Positions 6,672 through 13,799 are shown, counted from the first letter of the stretch. The stretch: 24,127 bases of DNA from an uncultured Parabacteroides sp. (GCA_900770835.1 CAAGLQ010000124.1:1-24127); one strand, 5' to 3'. Notes: a model not told the origin generated them from the letters alone. Made by a program: numbers and translations.

Positions 6672-7329
6672 TCGTGCATAAATCAATTTGAAGCAACGCT
6701 TTCCATATTCTCGCTATCTCATTGATATATTCTCATTTAAATTAACCATAAAACCTGTTTCGGTTGAAATTCACAGAACTAACCGCCTGATTCGTTCATG
6801 AAATTAATCTAAAGCATGAAGTAAGGTAAGATTATAGATTGGCTCTCCCACTATTACCTATACATATATGCAAACAATAACATAAGTATGTTTTCACTGT
6901 TTACATTTATAAAAACAACATGTTCTACAATTACGTCACCACACTATTCCTATCCATTCTATGTACAAAGTTTATTTCTCACATTGCGTTATTATAGTTT
7001 ACAGTTATAACTGCTCAAAATATCGTTTAGAGACATAAACCTATCCTTGAAATAGACAATACATAACTATCAGGAAGACTGCCAAACTGACATCCATTGG
7101 AATTATGATTACAATAGTGAGATTTGATTTATGGTTGTTCGGATTACTTGTTGTTCAATTTCGGCGATTTTAGCCATCTCTCCTTCGGAAATGACAAAAA
7201 ATAGATTCTCAGCGAGCAAAAATGAGGCTAATCATTTGAAAACAAAAAAGAAAGGCCACTTTTTCCCGTCTGTCTTTTGAAACAAACTAGAAAAAGAAGC
7301 CCTTTTACACGGATTTGCCCTACGACAGG

Positions 7330-8352
7330 TCAGTGCATGATTTTATAAAGTAATTCTTTGAGCAAATCAGCATCAGAAGCCGAAGCATTGTCCACTCCTT
7401 TTGAAGCTGCATCCACCTTCCGGATCTCACCAATCGACAGAAAGACTTTCATCGCTGAGTAATGCTTCATCCCCATCTGGTAATCTTTCAGCTGGAAGGC
7501 ACTACGCAATCCCAGCGCAGCTATCAATCCGGCCTCTGATCTATCCTTGCTGTAATAGGCGATCAGCAGATTTGAGAAGTAATTAAAAAGTACAGCAAGG
7601 GTCATCTGGAGCGGATTGTTTTTAGGATTCTTCTCGAAGTATTGAGCGATACGATTTGCCTTCAGCACATCCTTTGTGGCAAGCGCCTTGATCAACTCAA
7701 AGTTATTGTATTCTTTACTAATGCCAATATTACGTTCTACCAACTCCGGAGTGACACGTTTTGAGCCCGTCTGAGCCATTATAATCACCAGCTTGTCTAA
7801 TTCCTTACTGAGACGGTTTAGATCGTTTCCAAGGAAGTCTGAGAGCATCTGGGAGGCCTTTGCGTCGATAGTCAGGGAACGTTGCTGCAAAAGTCCCGTA
7901 ATAAACCCCGGCATTTTATAGTCAGGTATCTTTTTCGACTCAAACAAAATTCCGTTTTTTTCTACGGTAGCCGCTAAGGTTTTCCGTCTATCAAGCGTTT
8001 TATATTTATAATTTATCACCAGTACAGTTGATGCTAAAGGATGCTTAACATAAGCGCTAAGCAACTCAATATCTCGCATCAATTGCGCCTCTTTTACGAC
8101 GATTAATTGATGTTCTGACATCATAGGGAAACGTCTGGCGGCATTAATCACAGAGACCGCATCCGTATCAGCCCCATAAAAAATAGATTGATTAAAATCT
8201 CTTTCTTCTTCAGCCAGTACATTCTCCACCAATAAATCGGTAATCTGATCAATAAAAAAAGGTTCTTCGCCCATTAATACATATACAGGCGAGAACTTTC
8301 TTTCCGCAATTTCTTTACATATCAACTCATAGGAGATCTCTTTCTTTGCCAT
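7330..8352 (-). CDS. holA: DNA polymerase III delta subunit
   Basis: The clamp-loader delta subunit opens the sliding-clamp ring. The protein begins MAKKEISYELICKEI, followed by SPVYVLMGEEPFFIDQITD, the conserved delta N-terminus that contacts the clamp. The degenerate AAA+ core follows, with RRFPMMSEHQLIVVKEAQ and a long DFLGNDLNRLSKELDKL segment, and then a helical C-terminal collar domain. The frame also allows a GTG start at 8361, but ATG 8352 is preceded at a good distance by a purine-rich AGGTGGG, so 340 residues is preferred. The amn stop lies 18 bp upstream, so both genes are probably on one transcript. Identity rests on family resemblance along the whole length. Confidence 0.9.
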   Translation of the reverse strand: MAKKEISYELICKEIAERKFSPVYVLMGEEPFFIDQITDLLVENVLAEEERDFNQSIFYGADTDAVSVINAARRFPMMSEHQLIVVKEAQLMRDIELLSAYVKHPLASTVLVINYKYKTLDRRKTLAATVEKNGILFESKKIPDYKMPGFITGLLQQRSLTIDAKASQMLSDFLGNDLNRLSKELDKLVIIMAQTGSKRVTPELVERNIGISKEYNNFELIKALATKDVLKANRIAQYFEKNPKNNPLQMTLAVLFNYFSNLLIAYYSKDRSEAGLIAALGLRSAFQLKDYQMGMKHYSAMKVFLSIGEIRKVDAASKGVDNASASDADLLKELLYKIMH

Positions 8353-8370
8353 TTTTCCCACCTTTTTACG

Positions 8371-9147
8371 TTACCAACTATAGCGAATATGGCGCACTGT
8401 TCGCTTCTCTTCAATGATTTGCCGAAGGGCTTCTACACCTAAATTCAAGTGCTCATTCACAAATAGTTTCGTGACCTTTCGATCGCTTTCCTCTGTCTTT
8501 ATACCGTCCGCTTCCAGCGGTTTATCGGAGATCATCAGCAGTGCTCCTGTTTGAATTTGATTCGCAAAACCGGCAGTCAAAAGCGTGGCTGTCTCCATGT
8601 CGATTCCCATTGCATGGGTACGTACTAAGTAATCTTTGAAATCATTGTCATACTCCCAAACTCGTCGGTTAGTCGTATAAACCGTACCGGCCCAATAGTC
8701 CCGTCCATGGTCACGAAGCGCAGACGAGATCGCTCGTAGCATCGAGAAGGCAGGCAACGAGGGCACCTCTGGCGGTAGGTATTCATTAGAGGTTCCCTCA
8801 CCTCGAATAGCAGCAATTGGGATGAGATAATCACCCAACTGGTTATCCGCCTTCAGCCCTCCACATTTCCCCAAAAACAAAACCGCATGAGGCATGATTG
8901 CCGTCAACAAATCCATGATCGTAGCCGCATTGGCACTGCCCATACCAAAGTTAATAATCGTAATTCCTTCAGCAGAAGCATTTGGCATAGAACCTTTTAA
9001 ACCCAAAATAGGCACCTGAAAACGTTCGGCGAACAGCTCCACATACTTCGTGAAATTGGTCAACAAAATATGGTTGGTAAATGCCTCCAAAGGCCGTTCC
9101 GTATAACGAGGCAACCAATTCTCGACGATTTCTTGTTTTGTCTTCAT
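8371..9147 (-). CDS. amn: AMP nucleosidase, short Bacteroidetes form
   Basis: A 258-residue member of the purine nucleoside phosphorylase superfamily, predicted to hydrolyse AMP to adenine and ribose 5-phosphate. Motifs seen are INFGMGSANAA (65-75), a phosphate-site-like LGKCGGLKA (92-100) and the nucleoside-binding MGIDMETATLL (180-190), the counterpart of the MExA/MEtA signature. E. coli Amn is about 484 residues with an extra N-terminal regulatory domain, which is absent here, so allosteric control probably differs. holA follows closely. The divergent HsdR_N-type gene starts only 34 bp away. Substrate choice (AMP versus another nucleoside) is inferred from family. Confidence 0.85.
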   Translation of the reverse strand: MKTKQEIVENWLPRYTERPLEAFTNHILLTNFTKYVELFAERFQVPILGLKGSMPNASAEGITIINFGMGSANAATIMDLLTAIMPHAVLFLGKCGGLKADNQLGDYLIPIAAIRGEGTSNEYLPPEVPSLPAFSMLRAISSALRDHGRDYWAGTVYTTNRRVWEYDNDFKDYLVRTHAMGIDMETATLLTAGFANQIQTGALLMISDKPLEADGIKTEESDRKVTKLFVNEHLNLGVEALRQIIEEKRTVRHIRYSW

Positions 9148-9154
9148 AAATAAC

Positions 9155-9162
9155 TATCTTTG
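9155..9162 (+). promoter_or_regulatory. Promoter -7 element of the HsdR_N-type gene
   Basis: TATCTTTG matches TAnnTTTG. A CTTG at 9132-9135 sits 19 bp upstream as a weak -33 element, inside the start of amn. The expected leader before ATG 9182 is only about 13-15 nt. Confidence 0.55.
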
Positions 9163-9181
9163 AAGCCTAATTCATTTATAT

Positions 9182-9664
9182 ATGAGTGACAAATATAAGC
9201 AATTGCTTCCATTAAATCTGCCTAATTTTGACATCAAAGTAAAAAAGAAAGCAGAACAACTCCTCGTCTGGGACGAGACACGATATAAGTATATCACACT
9301 CACTCCCGAGGAGTGGGTGCGACAACATTTCGTGCATTTCCTTATCTCAGAGAAAGGCTACAGAAAAGAATTAATCGCCAATGAGGTTTCAATTAAATTA
9401 AATGGAACTGCAAAACGATGCGACACTGTTATCTATGATCAAGAATTAACCCCTTTAATGATTGTGGAATACAAGGCTCCTTTCATCACAATCACCTCCA
9501 AAGTTTTTGACCAAATTGTTCGCTACAACATGGTGCTGCATGTGCAATACCTTATCGTCAGCAACGGCCTACGCCATTTCTGTTGCCAAATCAACTATGA
9601 AACCCAATCTTATCGCTTTTTACAGGAAATTCCTGATGCCCAGGAGATCGGTCAGATATGCTAA
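9182..9664 (+). CDS. Stand-alone HsdR N-terminal-type protein with PD-(D/E)xK nuclease motif
   Basis: A 160-residue protein resembling the HsdR_N (type I restriction R-subunit N-terminal) domain. LTPEEWVRQHFVHFLISEKGY (40-60, in two overlapping pieces) and ANEVSIKLNGTAKRCD lead into a candidate active site: Glu68, Asp81, then Glu96-x-Lys98 in IVEYKAP. The later YLIVSNGLRHFCC matches this family's C-terminal strand. There is no helicase or translocase domain and no methylase or specificity gene nearby, so it is not a working type I system. Similar short proteins are, from memory, widespread in Bacteroidetes as single genes of unknown role. It is divergent from amn with a 34-bp gap. Nuclease activity is inferred only from the residues. 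Confidence 0.8.
   Translation: MSDKYKQLLPLNLPNFDIKVKKKAEQLLVWDETRYKYITLTPEEWVRQHFVHFLISEKGYRKELIANEVSIKLNGTAKRCDTVIYDQELTPLMIVEYKAPFITITSKVFDQIVRYNMVLHVQYLIVSNGLRHFCCQINYETQSYRFLQEIPDAQEIGQIC
9190..9197 (-). promoter_or_regulatory. Candidate amn promoter -7 element
   Basis: The minus strand reads TATATTTG. It lies inside the first codons of the divergent gene and would start amn transcription near 9185, about 38 nt before the amn ATG. The two opposing promoters would overlap. No -33 TTTG was found. Confidence 0.4.
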
Positions 9665-9711
9665 AATTCCCTATCGTCATCTGCTCACGCAGCCAACAGA
9701 TAAGGGCCTAC

Positions 9712-9945
9712 TCACCCCAACCAATTTGCGTCGGACAAGGTATGTGCCCATCTATCCCTTCTTATAAAAGGAATGGTTAGCTTATGATCCACATACGATA
9801 ATACAATATTTGGACAAATTGCAGATGCGCTTTGTTCAGGTTGGGAATGAGCTCCGATCCCCAACAAAGTATTCACCCAACTGACAAAAAAATCAGAGAG
9901 CCAACAATGCTGCCATATGTGAAGTAAAGAGGAAATGTTAATCAT
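9712..9945 (-). CDS. Candidate small protein (77 aa) behind a strong promoter
   Basis: The frame starting at ATG 9945 gives 77 residues beginning MINISSLLHIWQHCW and ending SDANWLG. It resembles no family known to me. The N-terminal 30 residues are hydrophobic and Trp-rich, possibly membrane-active. No Shine-Dalgarno sequence precedes it, which is common in this phylum. The reason to list it is the near-ideal promoter at 9977-10007, whose transcript would start about 25 nt upstream of this ATG. The same frame stays open up to 10071, but that part precedes the promoter. Equally plausible is a small non-coding RNA: a stable hairpin lies at 9840-9865 within it. Confidence 0.3.
   Translation of the reverse strand: MINISSLLHIWQHCWLSDFFVSWVNTLLGIGAHSQPEQSASAICPNIVLSYVDHKLTIPFIRRDRWAHTLSDANWLG
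9840..9865 (-). repeat. Stable hairpin within the short minus-strand transcript
   Basis: GTTGGGAA (9840-9847) pairs with TCCCCAAC (9858-9865) over 8 bp with one G-U in the minus-strand RNA and a 10-nt loop. An alternative outer pairing CTTTGTT/AACAAAG (9830-9836, 9863-9869) overlaps it. No T-run follows, so it is not a simple terminator. Confidence 0.4.
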
Positions 9946-9976
9946 GATAATACGGTAAAAGATTATTTCACGGCTG

Positions 9977-10007
9977 CAAACGTAGCTACTTTTCTTAAAT
10001 ACACAAA
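9977..10007 (-). promoter_or_regulatory. Consensus Bacteroidetes promoter (TTTG-N19-TACGTTTG)
   Basis: On the minus strand TTTG (10007-10004) is followed after exactly 19 bp by TACGTTTG (9984-9977), a full match to the -33/-7 consensus of the primary sigma factor in this phylum. Transcription would start near 9971 and run toward 9665. It is the best-matching promoter found in the window and serves no obvious conventional gene. Confidence 0.7.
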
Positions 10008-10034
10008 TCTTTTCACCGAAAAACTGACAATTTC

Positions 10035-10265
10035 TTATTTTAAGAACATAAATACTTGCTTTCTTGTACACAAAACTGGGAAATCAGGCGTTATGCTCAG
10101 CCAATTCATAGAGGAATAGGTAATTGAGTCCATGTTATTAGGAGCAATTATCACAGAAGAGGAAGATGGCTCCAGCAAGTCTTTCTCCGGTTTTGCCTCC
10201 CGTTTATCAAATAGCAAGGAATAGCCCAACAACGCCACAAAAAAAGATAAGATCAATAGTCTCAT
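10035..10265 (-). CDS. Candidate small membrane-anchored or secreted protein (76 aa)
   Basis: The frame begins MRLLILSFFVALLGYSLLF, a convincing N-terminal hydrophobic segment (residues 2-19), then turns charged (DKREAKPEKDLLEP) and Ser-rich. No known family is recognised. It lies between the nqr terminator and the promoter at 9977-10007. A perfect 9-bp inverted repeat (10267-10275 and 10307-10315) would place the start-codon-proximal region in a stem on the transcript, hinting at translational control. The last 15 residues look less protein-like. The call rests on the signal/anchor-like start only. Confidence 0.35.
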   Translation of the reverse strand: MRLLILSFFVALLGYSLLFDKREAKPEKDLLEPSSSSVIIAPNNMDSITYSSMNWLSITPDFPVLCTRKQVFMFLK

Positions 10266-10266
10266 G

Positions 10267-10315
10267 TCCGTTCTAATTATAGATGATTCAATTCCTATGA
10301 TGTAAATAGAACGGA
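10267..10315. repeat. 9-bp inverted repeat ahead of the 76-aa ORF
   Basis: TCCGTTCTA (10267-10275) and TAGAACGGA (10307-10315) are perfect reverse complements with a 31-nt spacer. In a minus-strand transcript the second arm ends one nucleotide before the ATG at 10265, where a ribosome would land. It could be an RNA switch-like hairpin or a protein-binding site. Confidence 0.45.
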
Positions 10316-10335
10316 AAAAGCTGCATAATCGTACA

Positions 10336-10369
10336 AAAAAAGCGAGGAAAATTCATTCCTCGCTTTTTT
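10336..10369 (-). terminator. Rho-independent terminator of the nqr operon
   Basis: AAAAAAGCGAGGAA (10336-10349) and TTCCTCGCTTTTTT (10356-10369) form a perfect 14-bp stem with a 6-nt loop. On the minus strand the stem is followed by a T-run, 20 bp after the nqrF stop. It can also act on the plus strand. Confidence 0.93.
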
Positions 10370-10388
10370 CATATCTGATCAACTCCGT

Positions 10389-11675
10389 TTATCCACCGAA
10401 GTTATCGAAGTGCAACATCTCCATCGGAACGCCTAAGCTATCCAACATGTTCTCAACAGCCTTAGACATCGGACCCGGACCACACATGTAGTACTCAATG
10501 TCCTCAGGAGCCTCATGATCTTTCAAATAGGTCTCGTAGATCACCTGATGAACGAAACCAGCTACATACTTCACGCCCGCTGCGTCAGCCGCAGGATCCG
10601 GACGGTCAAGAGCTAAGTGGAAGGTAAAGTTCGGGAACTCCTTCTCAAGCTGCAAGAAATCCTCCAAATAGAATACCTCGTTCAAGGCACGTGCACCATA
10701 GAAATAAGACATCTTGCGATCGGTTGTCTTCAAAGTCTTCATCATGTGCATGATCTGCGCACGCAACGGAGCCATACCGGCACCACCACCTACCCACATC
10801 ATCTCACGCTTAGAATCAAAGATCGGATGGAAGTCACCGTAAGGACCACTCATCGTTACCTTATCACCCGGTTTCAAGGTGAAGATATAAGAAGAAGCGA
10901 TACCCGGCATTACATCCTGGAATCCAACCTGAGGTTTCGGTTTGAACGGCGGTGTAGCGATACGCACGGTCAACATGATACGGTCACCCTCAGCCGGATA
11001 GTTAGCCATAGAGTAGGCACGAATCGTCGGCGTGTCGTTCTTACACTTCAAATCAAACAAACCAAACTTTTTCCAAGCCGGCAGATACTCGTCACCAATC
11101 AAGTTCTTATCAATATCCTTGTCATAATCCATTGAGTATGCAGGGATCTTGATCTGAGCGTATGAACCAGGGATAAAGTCCATGTGCTCGCCCTTCGGCA
11201 ATGCCACGATAAACTCCTTGATGAAGGTAGCCACATTCTTGTTGCTGATCACCTCGCACTCCCATTCCTTAACACCGAATACAGAGTCAGGCACCTGAAC
11301 GGTCATGTTCTCTTTCACCTTGGTCTGGCAAGCCAAACGCCAATGTTCTTTCTGTTGTTTACGAGAGAAGAAACCCTTCTCAGTGGGAAGGATCTCACCA
11401 CCACCCTCGATCACCTGCGCACGACACTGGCCGCATTTACCACCACCACCGCAAGCGGAAGAGAGGAAAATATTGCCACTCTGCAAAGCGCCTAACAGCG
11501 TACCTCCAATGGGTGTCTGGATCTCCTTTTTCCCATTAACCTCCAGTTTCACATTTCCAGAGGGAACCAATTTCGCTTTGGCGAACAACAACGCACCAAC
11601 CAAGATCAACGTGATCAAGAGGAACACTACGGCGCTGGCTGCGATGGTAAGTCCGCCCGACATTAATATCATCAT
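10389..11675 (-). CDS. nqrF: Na+-translocating NADH:quinone reductase subunit F
   Basis: The 428-residue NADH-oxidising subunit. An N-terminal membrane helix (about 8-32) precedes the [2Fe-2S] ferredoxin-type domain with Cys75, Cys81, Cys84 and Cys116. The flavodoxin-reductase part has the FAD motif RAYSMANYP (219-227) and the NADH motif GGGAGMAP (296-303), and ends in LHFDNFGG. It takes hydride from NADH on the cytoplasmic face and passes electrons to the NqrD/E iron-sulfur centre. It is the last gene of nqrABCDEF and is followed by a strong terminator. Three Met codons lie in the first five residues; the longest start is used. Confidence 0.97.
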   Translation of the reverse strand: MMILMSGGLTIAASAVVFLLITLILVGALLFAKAKLVPSGNVKLEVNGKKEIQTPIGGTLLGALQSGNIFLSSACGGGGKCGQCRAQVIEGGGEILPTEKGFFSRKQQKEHWRLACQTKVKENMTVQVPDSVFGVKEWECEVISNKNVATFIKEFIVALPKGEHMDFIPGSYAQIKIPAYSMDYDKDIDKNLIGDEYLPAWKKFGLFDLKCKNDTPTIRAYSMANYPAEGDRIMLTVRIATPPFKPKPQVGFQDVMPGIASSYIFTLKPGDKVTMSGPYGDFHPIFDSKREMMWVGGGAGMAPLRAQIMHMMKTLKTTDRKMSYFYGARALNEVFYLEDFLQLEKEFPNFTFHLALDRPDPAADAAGVKYVAGFVHQVIYETYLKDHEAPEDIEYYMCGPGPMSKAVENMLDSLGVPMEMLHFDNFGG

Positions 11676-11703
11676 TTTCTAATACTCTTTAATGCGTTAA
11701 TAC

Positions 11704-12321
11704 TTAAATCTTAAGACCTGAGAAGCACATGAATGCCATACCCATCAAACCGGTGATGATAAATGTGATACCAAGACCTTTCAAAGGTGCGGGTACATTG
11801 GAATAGGTCAACTTCTCACGGATAGCTGCCATACCAACGATAGCCAACATCCAGCCGAGACCTGAACCTAAACCGTAAACCGTTGCCACGCCGACATTGG
11901 CGAACTCCTTCTGTTGCATGAACAAAGAGCCACCTAAGATCGCACAGTTCACAGCGATCAACGGCAAGAAAATACCCAAAGAGGCATACAATGCCGGAGA
12001 GAACTTCTCTACCACCATCTCAACCAATTGCACGAAAGAGGCGATGACCGCAATGAAAATGATGAACGAGAGGAAGCTCAGGTTCACCTCGCCAAACTCC
12101 GGTCCTAACCAGCTCAACGCACCCTCTTTCAATACATAATTCTCAAGCATATAGTTAATCGGCAACGTACAGAAAAGCACGAACGTCACCGCCATACCCA
12201 ATCCTAATGCAGTCTTCACATTCTTGGAAACAGCCACGAAAGAACACATACCCAAATAGTATGCGAAAATCATGTTGTCCACAAAAATGGAGCGTACAAA
12301 TGTGCTTAATACTTGTTCCAT
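11704..12321 (-). CDS. nqrE: Na+-translocating NADH:quinone reductase subunit E
   Basis: A 205-residue, six-helix integral membrane subunit. Cys26 (YLGMCSF) and Cys126 (AVNCAILGG) correspond to the conserved cysteines that, with those of NqrD, hold the intramembrane iron-sulfur centre. It forms an inverted-topology pair with NqrD, through which electrons cross the membrane. A good AAAGGAA ribosome-binding site precedes ATG 12321. Gaps of 25 bp to nqrD and 28 bp to nqrF indicate one operon. Confidence 0.97.
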   Translation of the reverse strand: MEQVLSTFVRSIFVDNMIFAYYLGMCSFVAVSKNVKTALGLGMAVTFVLFCTLPINYMLENYVLKEGALSWLGPEFGEVNLSFLSFIIFIAVIASFVQLVEMVVEKFSPALYASLGIFLPLIAVNCAILGGSLFMQQKEFANVGVATVYGLGSGLGWMLAIVGMAAIREKLTYSNVPAPLKGLGITFIITGLMGMAFMCFSGLKI

Positions 12322-12346
12322 TCTATTATTCCTTTAATCGTTAGCA

Positions 12347-12976
12347 TTATTTTTCCTGAAGGTCTTTGTTCTTCAAGCGGTGAACCCAGATAATCACGGC
12401 AATCGTGATCAAGGCCATCGGAGGCAGAATCATCAAACCGTTATTCGCATATCCCAACTCGTAGAATGCCTGCGGAATCACCTGGAAACCGAGCAATGTG
12501 CCGGAACCTAACAACTCGCGGAAGAAACCGACAATGATCAGGATCAACGCATAACCCAAGCCATTTCCGATACCATCCAAGAAAGACTCCCACGGACCGT
12601 TACCCAAGGCAAAAGCCTCCAGACGACCCATCAAAATACAGTTCGTGATGATCAAACCGACAAACACGGAAAGCTGTTTGTTTACGTCATAAGCGTAAGC
12701 CTTCAACACCTCGCTCACGATCGTTACCAACGCAGCGACAACCACCAACTGCACGATGATACGGATACGGTTAGGAATTGTATTACGAATCAAGGAAATA
12801 ATCACATTCGCAAATGCCACAACGGCAGTCACTGAGATACCCATCACAATGGCGGGCTCCAGCTTTGATGTCACGGCCAATGCAGAGCAGATACCCAGCA
12901 TCTGGACGACCACAGGGTTGTTTATGCTCAACGGGCCGAACAATACGTCTTTATTCTTTTCAGATAATAATCCCAT
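12347..12976 (-). CDS. nqrD: Na+-translocating NADH:quinone reductase subunit D
   Basis: A 209-residue, six-helix membrane protein homologous to NqrE. Cys30 in LGICSALAVT and Cys113 in TNCILMGRLEAFA are the NqrD ligands of the intramembrane iron-sulfur centre; PWESFLDGIGNGLGY is also characteristic. The GRLEAFA signature is shared with the Rnf subunit RnfE, but the gene order and the presence of nqrA identify this as NQR. The start lies 8 bp after the nqrC stop, with AAGAAG just upstream. Confidence 0.96.
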   Translation of the reverse strand: MGLLSEKNKDVLFGPLSINNPVVVQMLGICSALAVTSKLEPAIVMGISVTAVVAFANVIISLIRNTIPNRIRIIVQLVVVAALVTIVSEVLKAYAYDVNKQLSVFVGLIITNCILMGRLEAFALGNGPWESFLDGIGNGLGYALILIIVGFFRELLGSGTLLGFQVIPQAFYELGYANNGLMILPPMALITIAVIIWVHRLKNKDLQEK

Positions 12977-12984
12977 CTTCTTGC

Positions 12985-13788
12985 TTATTTAGAAGTTAAA
13001 AATTGAACATAACTATTCAAGCTGTTATATAACATAGCGCTTACACCCTGGCTGGTGATCGTACCACCGGAAATGCCATCTACATAGTCTTGCCCGTCTG
13101 CGCTTTTGCCCTTCTTGACAACGGCAATAGACTTGAACTCGTTACCTTTGAAGAGTTGCTTGCCTGCGAACTGACCGCTAAAAGCCGGCTTCGTGATCTC
13201 AGCACCCAATCCCGGAGTCTCACTCGCATGGCTGAAGTCCGTGCCATACACCGTGTTCTTATCTGCATCCACAGAAATGTAGCCCCAGATCGGACCCCAC
13301 AAACCTGCGCCATGCAAAGCCATGATGTATTTGGTCTCGCCATTCACATTCGCTACAAACACAGGGAACTCCTCTGCCTCAACAGCCGTGAAAGCCACAT
13401 CCTTGCCAACTTTCTCAAAAGCAGCGCCCTTCTTGACGAAGCCATCTGAGATCAACTCATTAAACTTTGCCTCAGCTTCGTTAGCCGCAACAGAGACATT
13501 GATTGAACGCAAGATCTGCTGACGCTTGTCGTTGTCCTCATTCGCCTTCTGCGCACTCTTCAAAGATTGAGAGGTGAAAGCCAACACAACGGCAACAACC
13601 AACACCATCACAGCAGCATAGAGCACTGTGTAGATATTGCTATCGCGGTTCAAACCCTTCTTTTGGCCTGCCCCTTCCTTCTTAATCTCCTCAAACTCAG
13701 AAGCGGGAGCCTGACATACCGGACAGAAATCCGGTGCTTTATTCCCTTCGTGGATATATCCACATACTTTACACTTATACTTTGCCAT
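12985..13788 (-). CDS. nqrC: NQR subunit C with an added N-terminal rubredoxin-like domain
   Basis: Residues about 47-267 are a typical NqrC: one membrane helix (about 52-72), then a periplasmic FMN domain ending in DGISGGTITSQG, whose Thr243 is the expected covalent FMN attachment site. Ahead of it, residues 1-30 form a rubredoxin-like ribbon of the rubrerythrin type with Cys6, Cys9, Cys22 and Cys25 (CKVCGY...FCPVCQAP), joined by a short charged linker (about 31-46). Usual NqrC proteins begin close to the membrane helix and lack this module. The frame is uninterrupted, and TAGGAG stands just before ATG 13788, while nothing suggests an internal start before the helix. The extra domain would sit in the cytoplasm. 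Iron versus zinc binding cannot be told from sequence. Confidence 0.95.
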   Translation of the reverse strand: MAKYKCKVCGYIHEGNKAPDFCPVCQAPASEFEEIKKEGAGQKKGLNRDSNIYTVLYAAVMVLVVAVVLAFTSQSLKSAQKANEDNDKRQQILRSINVSVAANEAEAKFNELISDGFVKKGAAFEKVGKDVAFTAVEAEEFPVFVANVNGETKYIMALHGAGLWGPIWGYISVDADKNTVYGTDFSHASETPGLGAEITKPAFSGQFAGKQLFKGNEFKSIAVVKKGKSADGQDYVDGISGGTITSQGVSAMLYNSLNSYVQFLTSK

Positions 13789-13799
13789 ACTCCTACTAC

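Larger units (their letters stand above)
6504..7329. other. AT-rich intergenic stretch without a convincing gene
   Basis: About 826 bp between two minus-strand genes hold no ORF of family-like quality on either strand and no recognisable tRNA or known RNA. Visible elements are the XRE promoter and dyad at its left end, a plus-strand TACCTTTG element (6660-6667) inside nested inverted repeats, an AACATA-AG-TATGTT palindrome (6879-6892), a CAGTTATAACTG palindrome (7002-7013), and AAACCTGTTT repeated exactly 100 bp apart (6651-6660 and 6751-6760). GTTTAC recurs at 6657, 6899 and 6997. Base composition is clearly lower in GC than the flanking genes. It could be a regulatory region, an unknown small RNA locus or decayed DNA. 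Confidence 0.6.
9665..10388. other. Gene-poor region between the HsdR_N-type gene and nqrF
   Basis: This 724-bp stretch has no family-recognisable gene. It contains two short candidate ORFs on the minus strand, a consensus promoter, hairpins and the nqr terminator, listed separately. It reads as a small-transcript locus rather than plain spacer. Confidence 0.55.

Noticed and set aside
7240..7329. Terminator downstream of holA
   Set aside because: The T-rich stretches on the minus strand lack a stable stem; only 4-bp pairings were seen.
9182..9664. A type I restriction system
   Set aside because: Only an HsdR N-terminal-type domain exists; no helicase, HsdM or HsdS is found nearby.
9665..9971. 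tmRNA, RNase P RNA or SRP RNA in the short-transcript region
   Set aside because: None of the conserved core sequences of these RNAs could be found on either strand.
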